From NCBI GenBank assembly GCA_049724395.1, contig JAUGWO010000333.1:1-32723 (forward strand): DNA of 32,723 nt. Direction: 5' to 3'. A program made the translations under genes and the position numbers. The DNA comes from Spongospora subterranea f. sp. subterranea (Eukaryota; Endomyxa: Phytomyxea; Phytomyxea; Plasmodiophorida). Below are positions 17,290 through 27,649 of the stretch, one piece after another. Positions within the stretch are counted from its first letter, which is position 1. The number at the start of each line of letters is the position of its first letter. Under the pieces are notes generated by a model that made no database searches, was not told the origin of the DNA, and was given only the letters and a program-made list of their open reading frames with translations.

Positions 17290-18195
17290 ATGAATCAGGC
17301 CAGGAAAACAGAAGATCGACCCGGTAATTCCGGAAAGCTAAAAAGTCAAATGCCCAACGAATGCATAGACCTGACAGTACGAACAAAGAAAAAAGAAGAA
17401 AACGAACTGCAACGAGAAATTCGGAACGGTCTCCACCCTACTTGTGTCATGGAAATATACAGCAAAACATACAAATTTAAAGACGTTCTGGGGATAGGAA
17501 ACTGTGCATTGGAAGCGATCCGAACAACAGGGCTCATTCCTAACACATCTGTACAACGTTTGAGAACGGACATCTGTCAATACGCCAGAAATATACAGCA
17601 AGGGCGGACTATAGCACAGGCCATATTGAACTATGCAGGATCATTGCCAAATCAAGACGATCTCTCACTGGATGTATACCTCGACATAATGCAAAGAGAT
17701 TGTCAATGGGCTGGACTATTTGAGCTAACAATTGCGTCATTTATGCTCAAAATCAACATCATCATAATAAGTCATTCAACGAAACCATTCAGCACAAATA
17801 TCCAAAAATGGATTGATAACTCCTTTCCAAAGCTTCGAGATGCCTCGGAATGGAATACGACAATACACCTATTGCATCATAAACAGGGAAATCCATTGAA
17901 CCAAATGGAACACAGCAGGCTCAACCACTATGCAACTTTAATCCCGATAAATATCGACGTCCGAAACGCAAAATTGACTGAGATGATGACAGAAGCACAA
18001 TGTGAACAGTACATCTCTCAATACAAAGAGAATGCCACTACTGATAACGTCACACAAAAAGCAGACGCAGCTACCGAAGAACACAGCAAATATACTCAAA
18101 TTTTATTCACAAAAACGATGGAACACCAAACAGTGACTGTAAGGAACTCTCCTGTGGTGCAGGTTAAAACAGGGCCTGATACCAACAGAAACTGA
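17290..18195 (+). CDS. LINE E ORF2 N-terminus: OTU-like cysteine protease domain
   Basis: A clean ATG two bases after the ORF1 stop begins a 301-residue frame. After a basic N-terminus of about 45 residues comes an OTU-like domain: GIGNCALEAI with candidate nucleophile Cys72 (17503-17505), a W-x-GLFELTIASFMLKINIIII segment (about 140-160), and LNHYATLIPI with candidate catalytic His213 (from 17926). The Cys-to-His spacing of about 140 residues and the central EL-x-IA helix fit the OTU deubiquitinase fold. The Asp normally three residues before Cys is Ile. The remaining 80 residues are polar and low in complexity. Copy F carries a homologous domain, so this is a family trait. OTU domains have been reported in a few LINE lineages; the role in retrotransposition is not settled. 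Confidence 0.75.
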   Translation: MNQARKTEDRPGNSGKLKSQMPNECIDLTVRTKKKEENELQREIRNGLHPTCVMEIYSKTYKFKDVLGIGNCALEAIRTTGLIPNTSVQRLRTDICQYARNIQQGRTIAQAILNYAGSLPNQDDLSLDVYLDIMQRDCQWAGLFELTIASFMLKINIIIISHSTKPFSTNIQKWIDNSFPKLRDASEWNTTIHLLHHKQGNPLNQMEHSRLNHYATLIPINIDVRNAKLTEMMTEAQCEQYISQYKENATTDNVTQKADAATEEHSKYTQILFTKTMEHQTVTVRNSPVVQVKTGPDTNRN

Positions 18196-18202
18196 TAATA
18201 GA

Positions 18203-18430
18203 ATGAAAAACACGAACAAAATCAGTCTCACACCCAATAGAAGCAACAAACGACTCTTTCCATTCTGCACTGAGGATGACAAACATGCCAGGGTCCATGA
18301 ATTCAAACTGAAAAGATTTAAGCCAAAACGAACAAATAAGCAAGTCTTGGAAACTGAGAAGGAAATTCAAGGCCATAACTCCAAAAGGAGACACCCCAAT
18401 GAAAACGAGCCCGAATGCCCGAATGCAGCC
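18203..18430 (+). pseudogene. LINE E ORF2 linker continuation in another frame
   Basis: A plus-strand frame rich in Lys, Arg, Asn and Glu follows directly. Its segment NKRLFPFCTEDDKH resembles TKKRSWPIDSSDNEK in the linker of copy F (around 27780), which suggests that the linker between OTU and endonuclease continues here after a frameshift near 18195. The LINE similarity ends around 18430. Confidence 0.5.
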
Positions 18431-18584
18431 ACATGACAAATATCCCATCAATGTGAGAAGAGGTCAGACTACCAGGGTGCGTACCGGTCGTGTTCGCGGC
18501 CCGTCTGCCGTCGTTGGTTGGGCTCGTGTCGACCATGGATATCAGCAGACCGATTCGAAGGTTATCGGCACAATTGTCAAGTGA
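18424..18584 (+). other. GC-rich exon-like segment of unknown origin
   Basis: From about 18440 base composition shifts from A-rich LINE to GC-rich coding-like sequence with strong third-position G/C. A plus-strand frame reads KYPINVRRGQTTRVRTGRVR, continues through AVVGWARVDHGYQQTDSKVI and stops at TGA after GTIVK; the same position is a good splice donor (AAG then GTGAGT). I do not recognise the protein. It could be an exon of a host gene broken by the Copia array or captured sequence. Confidence 0.35.
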
Positions 18585-18595
18585 GTATTGATTGG

Positions 18596-18652
18596 TAGCG
18601 AAGCGATGCGCCGGCGATCAGTACAGACGGGTCAGCCGGCACTAGTTGGTTG
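18596..18652 (+). repeat. 57-bp inverted piece of the Copia LTR
   Basis: This matches the first 57 bp of the Copia LTR (from TAGCGAAGCGATGCGCCGG to CACTAGTTGGTTG) but in the opposite orientation to the rest of the array. It is joined directly to gag-start sequence with only one or a few bases shared at the joint. Confidence 0.9.
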
Positions 18653-18878
18653 AGAAACCGAAACAGATGCATCAGAACTATCAGGCATCGTTGAACCTAA
18701 GAATTGAAGGACTAATTTGTCGAGTGAGTATTTATTAGATCTAGAGTTAAGGTCTAGGCCGCCTGTCGGCTGCATTCCGCCGCTTGCTCACCAATCAAGC
18801 AGGAAGCCGCTTGCTTACCAACCAACTAGTGCCGGCTGACCCGTCTGTACTGATCGCCGGCGCATCGCTTCGCTAACA
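18652..18878 (-). mobile_element. Copia gag stub plus left LTR of the array
   Basis: 18652-18704 is the start of a third Copia internal region (MPDSSDASVS on minus). 18705-18878 is an LTR whose inner end is TGTTAGCG preceded by the purine tract CGGGCGGGAG of copy 1. The other terminus is either TTCA (LTR of 174 bp) or TCGACA (161 bp); both begin TG and end CA on the minus strand. Compared with the right LTR (26865-27038) only one or two differences are visible, so the array is young. Confidence 0.85.
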
Positions 18879-21800
18879 CTCCCGCCCGAGGTGCCGGCGA
18901 TGAATGTTGTCGCCACGAACACGTTTCGAAGACGTGCGAATAACTCCGGCGCCAACGCCTTTGTCAACGTATCTGCTAACATTTGGCTGCTAGGACAATA
19001 CTTCAACTTGATCGTGCCATCAGCTATCTTGTCCCTAGTATAGTGAAAGCGAACGTCGATATGTTTAGACCTGCGTGAAGTCTGGCCATTCTCTGCTAGA
19101 GCGATCGTGGACTGGTTGTCTTGAAAGATTACAGTCGGCTCCTCTTGCAATGCACCAACAAATTTCATGAGGCCGCGCAGCCATGTGGCTTCCTTGGAGG
19201 CTGCGCACAGAGAGATGTACTCGGCCTCCGTTGTCGAAAGGGCCGCACATTCTTGTCTCTTACTCATCCAACTTAATGCTCCGTGGCCGTAGAGGAACAG
19301 GAACCCTGACGTCGATCTTCTTGTCGCCGTGCATCCTGCGAAATCGGCGTCTGCGTACGCGACCAAAGGTTGGTCGTCGCTCCCGCCGAATTCTAGACCG
19401 ATGTTAATTGTCGCTTGGAGGTATCGCATGAGTCTCTTGACCGCCTTCACGTGAATGTCGCCGGGATTGCTTGCGAAACGTGACGCAAGGCCAACGCCAA
19501 ACGAAAGATCAGGCCTCGTGCCCATCGCCAGGTACATCAGCGATCCAACTGCTTGTGAATACGGAAAGTCAGCTGCTGGCCCTTCGTGAACCTCCAGGTT
19601 CGTGCCAGGGGCGACCGGGCATGTGATAGGACGACAGTCCGCCATTCCAAATCGCTCTAAGACTTTCTTTGCATACGCTGATTGGCTCAGCTTCATCAGT
19701 CTCTTCTGCTTTCTGTCGCGCTCAACCTTGAGTCCAAGTACATAGTTGATGTCGCCAATGGGCTTCAGGGAGAATTTCTTGCGAAGATGGCATTCCAGAT
19801 CGGTGATCTGCTCCTTGGACTTTGATGCTATAATCAAGTCGTCAACATAGATCGCGAGCAGAAGCGTATAATCGTCAAGGTGACGTGCATAAACGCAAAC
19901 ATCTTCGCTGCAGCTTGTGAACCCAAGGGTGTGCAGCTCCGAGTCGATCAGCTTCCACCAGACTCGCCCGGCCTGCTTTAATCCGTAGATGGCTTTGTGA
20001 AGCTTGCATACCAGCTTCTCTCCGTCATTGTCGACTTGCTGAAATCCTTCAGGTTGTTCGAGATATATTTCCTCGTCCAAATCGCCGTACAAAAACGCAG
20101 AGTCGACATCGATCTGCTTGATCTCCATGTCTTGCTCTGCAGCTACTGCCAAAACAGCTCGAAGCGAAGTCAAAGCCACCACAGGCGAAGTCGTCTCGGT
20201 GAAATCCACACCTGGCCTTTGGGTGAACCCCCGTGCCACATATCGAGCCTTAATTATCGCTGAACATTTCCTTCCGCGTCGGTCTTGGCCTTGAAACACC
20301 ACTTGCCGCTTACAACCGCTCGTCCTTTTGGTAGCGGTACTAACGTCCAGGTAATATTTCGTTCGAGAGCTTCATATTCCTCTTTCATCGCCCTTTTCCA
20401 GTGCGGACACGTCAATGCCTCTGATGACGTCGACGGTTCGTATATAGGATCGGCCTGTGCAACCAAAGCATATTCATGCATATACCGTACTGGCGCTTTT
20501 CGGTTTCTTTTCGAGGTCTGCATTTCAGATGCTCCTTCGTTTGAAGGGTTATCGTGTTGTGAGATTTCGACACTTCCGTCGGTACTTTCGACCGCACTCA
20601 GATCATTCCTCCCTTTGTGTTCGGACTTCTTTGAAACATCGTCCGGGCGCCAGCTTGGGACGGGTGTCATCACGTTCTTTGAGCCAACTTGAATGTTGTC
20701 AACCACTGCGTCTCGCGATATGAATCTTCGCCGGTTGTCGGTTGATTCAAACACGCCCGCCTTTGCTCCTGGGGCAAAGCCTAAGAACACGCAGGGACGT
20801 GACTCTCTCGTCCAACTTTCCTCGCTTTAGCTTCACTTTCCTGCTTTACATCTGGTACGTGCACCTGCGCCTTTGCACCGAACAAAGGGAGCTTACACAA
20901 ATTAGGCTTTTGCTCCCAGAGCATCTCGAACGGTGACTTCATGTTCTCATTAGTCGATGTAGGAGTGCGATTACGGATGTATGCCGCCATGGCAGCGGCA
21001 TATTGCCAGTACACATGATCCAGATCGGCATCAATTAATAAACATCGCGTCATCTCCATTATTGTCCGATTTAGCCTTTCCGCACGCCCATTCTGTTGAG
21101 GAGTCCTGGGAGCTGACCTCTCCCACCTGATGCCGTTTGCATTCAGATATTCTTGTGCCATTGTACTGGCATACTCTCCGCCCCCATCACTCCTCAGGCA
21201 TTTGATCTTGACTCCGCGCTGTCTCTCGAAAGCGGCTTGAAATGTCTTGAATGCCGCCAACTGATCGGATTTCTTCTTCAGGAAGCTCAGATGAATCCAT
21301 CCCGTATGGTCGTCGAGGTAAGTGGCCATGTAGATGTTTCCCTGTATCGATCTTGTTCTCATAGGTCCACACAGATCGCTGTGAACCAGATCGCCTGGTT
21401 TTCTGCTTCGACTTGTTGATGCTTTTGGTATCGGCGCCCTTGTCATCTTGCCCTTCATACAGGTTTGGCATTGCTCAAGCATTGCAGTCGCTTGGTCTGT
21501 AATTGGTGGCAGTATGCCGCTCTTGCTCATGAATGCGATCATCTTGAAGTTGGTGTGACCGCATTTCCGATGATAGGCAACGATGTCACGTTCACGTTGC
21601 GTCGTTACTACTTCCGCTGCCATAACTCGGAAGACTCCACCGTGTCTCACAGCGGTCAACGCGACGTTCCCATTTCGCATAACTTTGCAGAGCCCGTCCT
21701 CCATTACGACCCTGACTCCGGCCACTGTGGAGGCGCTGCTCACTGAAAACAGATTCTCCTTCAGACCAGGTACATAGAGGACATTTCCGAGTTTCAAATC

Positions 21801-22789
21801 CGGTGGGATTACAGCCTGGCCCTTGTGCGTTGCTACCAACGTCCTTCCGTCGCCGAGTACTACCTGCACAGAACCGTCCACCGGTCGAGGGTCGATCAGC
21901 TGCTCGGCCGACCTGACCATATGCGCCGACGCGCCACTGTCGAGGATCCAGGTTCCATACGTGTTCTCTGTGTGAGGGCTTTCGTTAAATTTCGCAGTGA
22001 ACAAGAACTCAGTCTCTGCCGATGTCGCGTTAGCCGACTCCTGGCTTGCCTTTAGCCTGCAGTCCCTGGCGTAGTGGCCCTTTATTCCACATTTGAAGCA
22101 ACGACCCTTCCTCTTGATGTTCTTCGGCTTCTTTAAAATCGCCTTCATCGCTGTCTCAGGCTCCATCTTTTGCTCTTCCATCGTCCTGAACCGCTCCTCT
22201 GCAGCCGTCAACTTGTTGATCAGATCGGCTCTCTGGAGCACCGGACCATTCATTATGATCTCAATCACGTTCGCATACTTCTCCGTGCCCATGATGGAAA
22301 AACAAACAGTCGTCATCAAAGTCTTCGTCCGTCACTTTGGAGTCTGTAACTTCATCCAGCTCGTCGACTAACCTCGACATCATTGCTAGATGAACGTATA
22401 GATCCCCACTTTCCGCTAACTTCGCCTGGCGAAACTTTTGTGTCAGGATAAGAACTGACTGACCGCCTTTCTTTGCGGTAGAAAGATTTTAGAGCAATCC
22501 ATGCCTGCTTCGGTGTTCTTGTTTTGCTCACCAAAACGAATTGACTCGACTCAATCGCCGCTATCAGAGCCGAAAACACTTTGTTCTGCATTGCCTGGTC
22601 CTCGAGATCTTTGTTGAGAGCGTCTGTCAGATCATAGCCAATGAGATACGCTGTGAAGCCAAACTCAAATGCGCTCCAATTGGTTCCATTCAATTTCTCC
22701 CCAGTGTACGCTCGAATGGCGCCTGGGCCCATAACCTGAGAAACCGAAACAGATGCATCAGAACTATCAGGCATCGTTGAACCTAAGAT
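18879..22789 (-). mobile_element. Ty1/Copia internal region, copy 1
   Basis: A complete set of Copia parts is visible on minus: gag start at 22774; CCHC knuckle (CFKCG-x3-HYARDC, about 22100-22060); protease DSGAS (about 21940); integrase zinc region and core (about 21560-21020, with HSDLCGP, LRSDGGGEY and the PQQNGRAER glutamate block); reverse transcriptase (about 20340-19700, with KWCFKAK, YKARYVARGF-type and YVDD near 19849); RNase H (about 19370-19170, with YADADFAG). The purine tract lies at the left edge. It looks nearly full length, with roughly three breaks. It is very close to copy 2 at nucleotide level. Confidence 0.95.
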
Positions 22790-22992
22790 TGAAGGACTAA
22801 ATTGTCGAGTCAGTAAATATTAGTCGAAGGTCGAGTGTCAATTATTTATTAGATCTAGAGTTAAGGTCTAGGCCGCCTATCGGCTGCATTCCGCCGCTTG
22901 CTCACCAACCAAGCAGGAAGCCGCTTGCTTACCAACCAACTAGTGCCGGCTGACCCGTCTGTACTGATCGCCGGCGCATCGCTTCGCTAACA
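22790..22992 (-). repeat. Shared middle LTR of the Copia array
   Basis: This single LTR serves as 5' LTR of copy 1 and 3' LTR of copy 2, bounded by gag start on the left and the CGGGCGGGAG purine tract on the right. It is about 30 bp longer than the outer two LTRs and a little more diverged, with the extra bases near its minus-strand 3' end (about 22816-22850). Confidence 0.9.
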
Positions 22993-25900
22993 CTCCCGCC
23001 CGAGGTGCTACCGGCGATGAATGTTGTCGCCACGAACACGTTTCGAAGACGTGCGAATAACTCCGGCGCCAACGCCTTCGTCAACGTATCTGCTAACATT
23101 TGGCTGCTAGGACAATACTTCAACTTGATCGTGCCATCAGCTATCTTGTCGCCTAGTATAGTGAAAGCGAACGTCGATATGTTTAGACCTGCGTGAAGTC
23201 TGGCCATTCTCGGCTAGAGCGATCGTGGACTGGTTGTCTTGAAAGATTACAGTCGGCTCCTCTTGCAATGCACCAACAAATTTCATGAGGCCGCGCAGCC
23301 ATGTGGCTTCCTTGGAGGCTGCGCACAGAGAGATGTACTCGGCCTCCGTTGTCGAAAGGGCCGCACATTCTTGTCTCTTACTCATCCAACTTAATGCTCC
23401 GTAGCCGTAGAGGAACAGGAACCCTGACGTCGATCTTCTTGTCGCCGTGCATCCTGCGAAATCGGCGTCTGCGTACGCGACCAAAGGTTGGTCGTCGCTC
23501 CCGCCGAATTCTAGACCGATGTTAATTGTCGCTTGGAGGTATCGCATGAGTCTCTTGACCGCCTTCACGTGAATGTCGCCGGGATTGCTTGCGAAACGTG
23601 ACGCAAGGCCAACGCCAAACGAAAGATCAGGCCTCGTGCCCATCGCCAGGTACATCAGCGATCCAACTGCTTGTGAATACGGAAAGTCAGCTGCTGGCCC
23701 TTCGTGAACCTCCAGGTTCGTGCCAGGGGCGACCGGGCATGTGATAGGACGACAGTCCGCCATTCCAAATCGCTCTAAGACTTTCTTTGCATACGCTGAT
23801 TGGCTCAGCTTCATCAGCTTCTGCTTTCTGTCGCGCTCAACCTTGAGTCCAAGTACATAGTTGATGTCGCCAATGGGCTTCAGGGAGAATTTCTTGCGAA
23901 GATGGCATTCCAGATCGGTGATCTGCTCCTTGGACTTTGATGCTATAATCAAGTCGTCAACATAGATCGCGAGCAGAAGCGTATAATCGTCAAGGTGACG
24001 TGCATAAACGCAAACATCTTCGCTGCAGCTTGTGAACCCAAGGGCGTACAGCTCCGAGTCAATCAGCTTCCACCAGACTCGCCCGGCCTGCTTTAATCCG
24101 TAGATGGCTGCTTGTGAAGCTTGCATACCAGCTTCTCTCCGTCATTGTCGACTTGCTGAAATCCTTCAGGTTGTTCGAGATATATTTCCTCGTCCAAATC
24201 GCCGTACAAAAACGCAGAGTCGACATCGATCTGCTTGATCTCCATGTCTTGCTCCGCAGCTACTGCCAAAACAGCTCGAAGCGAAGTCAAAGCCACCACA
24301 GGCGAAGTCGTCTCGGTGAAATCCACACCTGGCCTTTGGGTGAACCCCCGTGCCACATATCGAGCCTTATATCGCTGAACATTTCCTTCCGCGTCGGTCT
24401 TGGCCTTGAAACACCACTTGCCGCTTACAACCGCTCGTCCTTTTGGTAGCGGTACTAACGTCCAGGTAATATTTCGTTCGAGAGCTTCATATTCCTCTTT
24501 CATCGCCCTTTTCCAGTGCGGACACGTCAATGCCTCTGATGACGTCGACGGTTCGTATATAGGATCGGCCTGTGCAACCAAAGCATATTCATGCATATAC
24601 CGTACTGGCGCTTTTCGGTTTCTTTTCGAGGTCTGCACTTCAGATGCTCCTTCGTTTGAAGGGTTCGACACTTCCGTCGGTACTTTCGACCGCACTCAGA
24701 TCATTCCTCCCTTTGTGTTCGGACTTCTTTGAAACATCGTCCGAGCGCCAGCTTGGGACGGGTGTCATCACGTTCTTTGAGCCAACTTGAATGTTGTCAA
24801 CCACTGCGTCTCGCGATATGAATCTTCGCCGGTTGTCGGTTGATTCAAACACGCCCGCCTTTGCTCCGGGTGCAAAGCCTAAGACCACGCAGGGACGTGA
24901 CTTATCGTCCAACTTTCCTCGCTTTACATCTGGTACGTGCACCTGCGCCTTTGCACCGAACAAAGGGAGCTTACACAAATTAGGCTTTTGCTCCCAGAGC
25001 ATCTCGAACGGTGACTTCATGTTCTCATTAGTCGATGTAGGAGTGCGATTACGGATGTATGCCGCCATGGCAGCGGCATATTGCCAGTACACATGATCCA
25101 GATCGGCATCAATTAATAAACATCGCGTCATCTCCATTATTGTCCGATGTAGCCTTTCCGCACGCCCATTCTGTTGAGGAGTCCTGGGAGCTGACCTCTC
25201 CCACCTGATGCCGTTTGCATTCAGATAACCTTGTGCCATTGTACTGGCATACTCTCCTCCCCCATCACTCCTCAGGCATTTAATATTGACTCCGGCTGTC
25301 TCTCGAAAGCGACTTGAAATGTCTTGAATGCCGCCAACTGATCGGATTTCTTCTTCAGGAAGCTCAGATGAATCCATCCCGTATGGTCGTCGAGGTAAGT
25401 GGCCATGTAGATGTTTCCCTGTATCGATCTTGTTCTCATAGGTCCACATAGATCGCTGTGAATCAGATCGCCTGGTTTTCTGCTTCGACTTGTTGATGCT
25501 TTTGGTATCGGCGCCCTTGTCATTTTGCCCTTCATACAGGTTTGGCATTGCTCAAGCGTTGCAGTCGCTTGGTCTGTAATTGGTGGCAGTATGCCGCTCT
25601 TGCTCATGAATGCGATCATCTTGAAGTTGGTGTGACCGCATTTCCGATGATAGGCAACGATGTCACGTTCACGTTGCGTCGTTACTACTTCCGCTGCCAT
25701 AACTCGGAAGACTCCACCGTGTCGCACAGCGGTCAACGCGACGTTCCCATTTCGCATAACTTTGCAGAGCCCGTCCTCCATTACGACCCTGACTCCGGCA
25801 ACTGTGGAGGCGCTGCTCACTGAAAACAGATTCTCCTTCAGACCAGGTACATAGAGGACATTTCCGAGTTTCAAATCCGGTGGGATTACAGCCTGGCCCT

Positions 25901-26864
25901 TGTGCGTTGCTACCAACGTCCTTCCGTCGCCGAGTACTACCTGCACAGAACCGTCCACCGGTCGAGGGTCGATCAGCTGCTCGGCCGACCTGACCATATG
26001 CGCCGACGCGCCACTGTCGAGGATCCAGGTTCCATACGTGTTCTCTGTGTGAGGGCTTTCGTTAAATTTCGCAGTGAACAAGAACTCAGTCTCTGCCGAT
26101 GTCGCGTTAGCCGACTCCTGGCTTGCCTTTAGCCTGCAGTCCCTGGCGTAGTGGCCCTTTATTCCACATTTGAAGCAACGACCCTTCCTCTTGATGTTCT
26201 TCGGCTTCTTTAAAATCGCCTTCATCGCTGTCTCAGGCTCCATCTTTTGCTCTTCCATCGTCCTGAACCGCTCCTCTGCAGCCGTCAACTTGTTGATCAG
26301 ATCGGCTCTCTGGAGCACCGGACCATTCATTATGATCTCAATCACGTTCGCATACTTCTCCGTGCCCATGATGGAAAAACAAATAGTCGTCATAAAGTCT
26401 TCGTCCGTCACTTTGGAGTCTGTAACTTCATCCAGCTCGTCGACTAACCTCGACATCATTGCTAGATGAACGTATAGATCCCCACTTTCCGCTAACTTCG
26501 CCTGGCGAAACTTTTGTGTCAGGATAAGAACTGACTGACCGCCTTTCTTGCGGTAAAAAGATTTTAGAGCAATCCATGCCTGCTTCGGTGTTCTTGTTTT
26601 GCTCACCAAAACGAATTGACTCGACTCAATCGCCGCTATCAGAGCCGAAAACACTTTGTTCTGCATTGCCTGGTCCTCGAGATCTTTGTTGAGAGCGTCT
26701 GTCAGATCATAGCCAATGAGATACGCTGTGAAGCCAAACTCAAATGCGCTCCAATTGGTTCCATTCAATTTCTCCCCAGTGTACGCTCGAATGGCGCCTG
26801 GGCCCATAACCTGAGAAACCGAAACAGATGCATCAGAACTATCAGGCATCGTTGAACCTAAGAT
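22993..26864 (-). mobile_element. Ty1/Copia internal region, copy 2
   Basis: It has the same order of parts as copy 1: gag start at 26849, zinc knuckle near 26177-26136, protease DSGAS near 26018, integrase about 25640-25080, reverse transcriptase about 24460-23820 (YVDD near 23964) and RNase H about 23490-23285. The N-terminal gag segment (LNGTNWSAFEFGF) resembles the gag-polypeptide region of plant- and protist-type Copia elements. It looks nearly full length with about four or five breaks. The C-terminus of the polyprotein reading runs past the purine tract into the LTR, as in copy 1. Confidence 0.95.
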
Positions 26865-27038
26865 TGAAGGACTAATTTGTCGAGTGAGTATTTATTAGAT
26901 CTAGAGTTAAGGTCTAGGCCGCCTGTCGGCTGCATTCCGCCGCTTGCTCACCAACCAAGCAGGAAGCCGCTTGCTTACCAACCAACTAGTGCCGGCTGAC
27001 CCGTCTGTACTGATCGCCGGCGCATCGCTTCGCTAACA
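26865..27038 (-). repeat. Right LTR (outer 5' LTR) of the Copia array
   Basis: It begins TGTTAGCGAAGCG on minus at 27038 and ends TTCA at 26865 (or TCGACA at 26878). It abuts the Harbinger transposase coding sequence at 27039, right after its NDINVLD block. The first bases beyond the LTR on plus are TCTAG; no matching 5-bp duplication is found at the left edge of the array, where the end is rearranged. Confidence 0.9.
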
Positions 27039-27649
27039 TCTAGGACATTAATGTCGTTGAGCGCGCCAGGAGAACCGAAATTAAAATGCCAAAAGCGACC
27101 TCGGTGGTCGGCGATCGCCTCTAATACGACTGTTGCGACACCTTCTTTCCCTTGAAACATGCCTTTCCAACTGCTGGGACAATTCTTCCACTGCCAATGC
27201 ATACAGTCAATTGACCCGATACAACCCGGAAACCCAGCTTGTAAACCCTCGTCAAGCAGTCGATTCAGGTCCTGATCGTTTGGGTGTCTTAACGCCGTTT
27301 CTGTATAGACGTCAATCAAAGCAGTGCAAAATCGTTTAAACGACTCCATTATAGTGGACGCTGCCAGTCGATATTTGTCATCCAGCTCTTGAACAGCAAC
27401 GCCAGAGGTCAGAATGCGGACAGCGGCAGCAATTTTCAGGTGTGGCGTTGCACCGAGATTGCCCGCAGCGTCAATTTTCTGTTGGAAATATTCATCATGG
27501 ACCACAATGTCGCTTAAAATTTTGTCAAAGAGTTCAATCGGCATTTTGAAATTGGCGCGAAAAGCGGAATTACTGTACACCGGTGACGCTTTTTTGTTGT
27601 CAACTTCAAAAATTTGTTCGATCATTTTTGTGATTTCATAGTGACTCAT
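27039..27649 (-). pseudogene. PIF/Harbinger transposase, N-terminal two thirds, cut by Copia
   Basis: A plausible start, MSHYEITKM, lies at 27649. The protein then follows the Harbinger pattern: FRANFKM with LFDKI (about 27560-27530), EYFQQKIDAAGNLG, TPHLKIAAAVRIL, a STIMESFKRFC block, and the catalytic core start GSIDCMHWQWKNCP with the first catalytic Asp near 27208. It ends in SPGALNDINVLD, which holds the second catalytic Asp, at the Copia LTR. The third acidic residue and C-terminus are missing. No stop occurs in the surviving part. Harbinger transposases act with a separate Myb-like partner; none is seen here. The frame continues upstream without a stop into LINE copy F, and downstream a few codons into the LTR. 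Confidence 0.88.

Larger units (their letters stand above)
15880..18430 (+). mobile_element. OTU-type LINE copy E: 5' half (ORF1 and start of ORF2)
   Basis: This copy complements copy A: it preserves ORF1 and the OTU part of ORF2 but stops before the endonuclease. ORF1 pieces lie at about 16241-17287 and ORF2 starts at 17290. The 5' limit is uncertain (A-rich 5' UTR-like sequence from about 15880). The 3' limit is near 18430, where unrelated GC-rich sequence begins. It has a few frame changes in ORF1 and one near 18195 in ORF2. LINE retrotransposition normally truncates 5' ends, so a copy lacking its 3' half implies later deletion or rearrangement. Confidence 0.8.

Noticed and set aside
18571-18596. 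Similarity of AATTGTCAAGTGAGTATTGATT to the Copia LTR end AATTTGTCGAGTGAGTATTTATT
   Set aside because: About 20 of 24 positions agree with one gap, but the segment also reads as the end of the exon-like frame and a splice donor. Too short to call an LTR remnant.
22352-22774. Independent small genes inside the Copia array on either strand
   Set aside because: All frames there are parts or antisense shadows of the Copia polyprotein; the same shadows occur in both copies.
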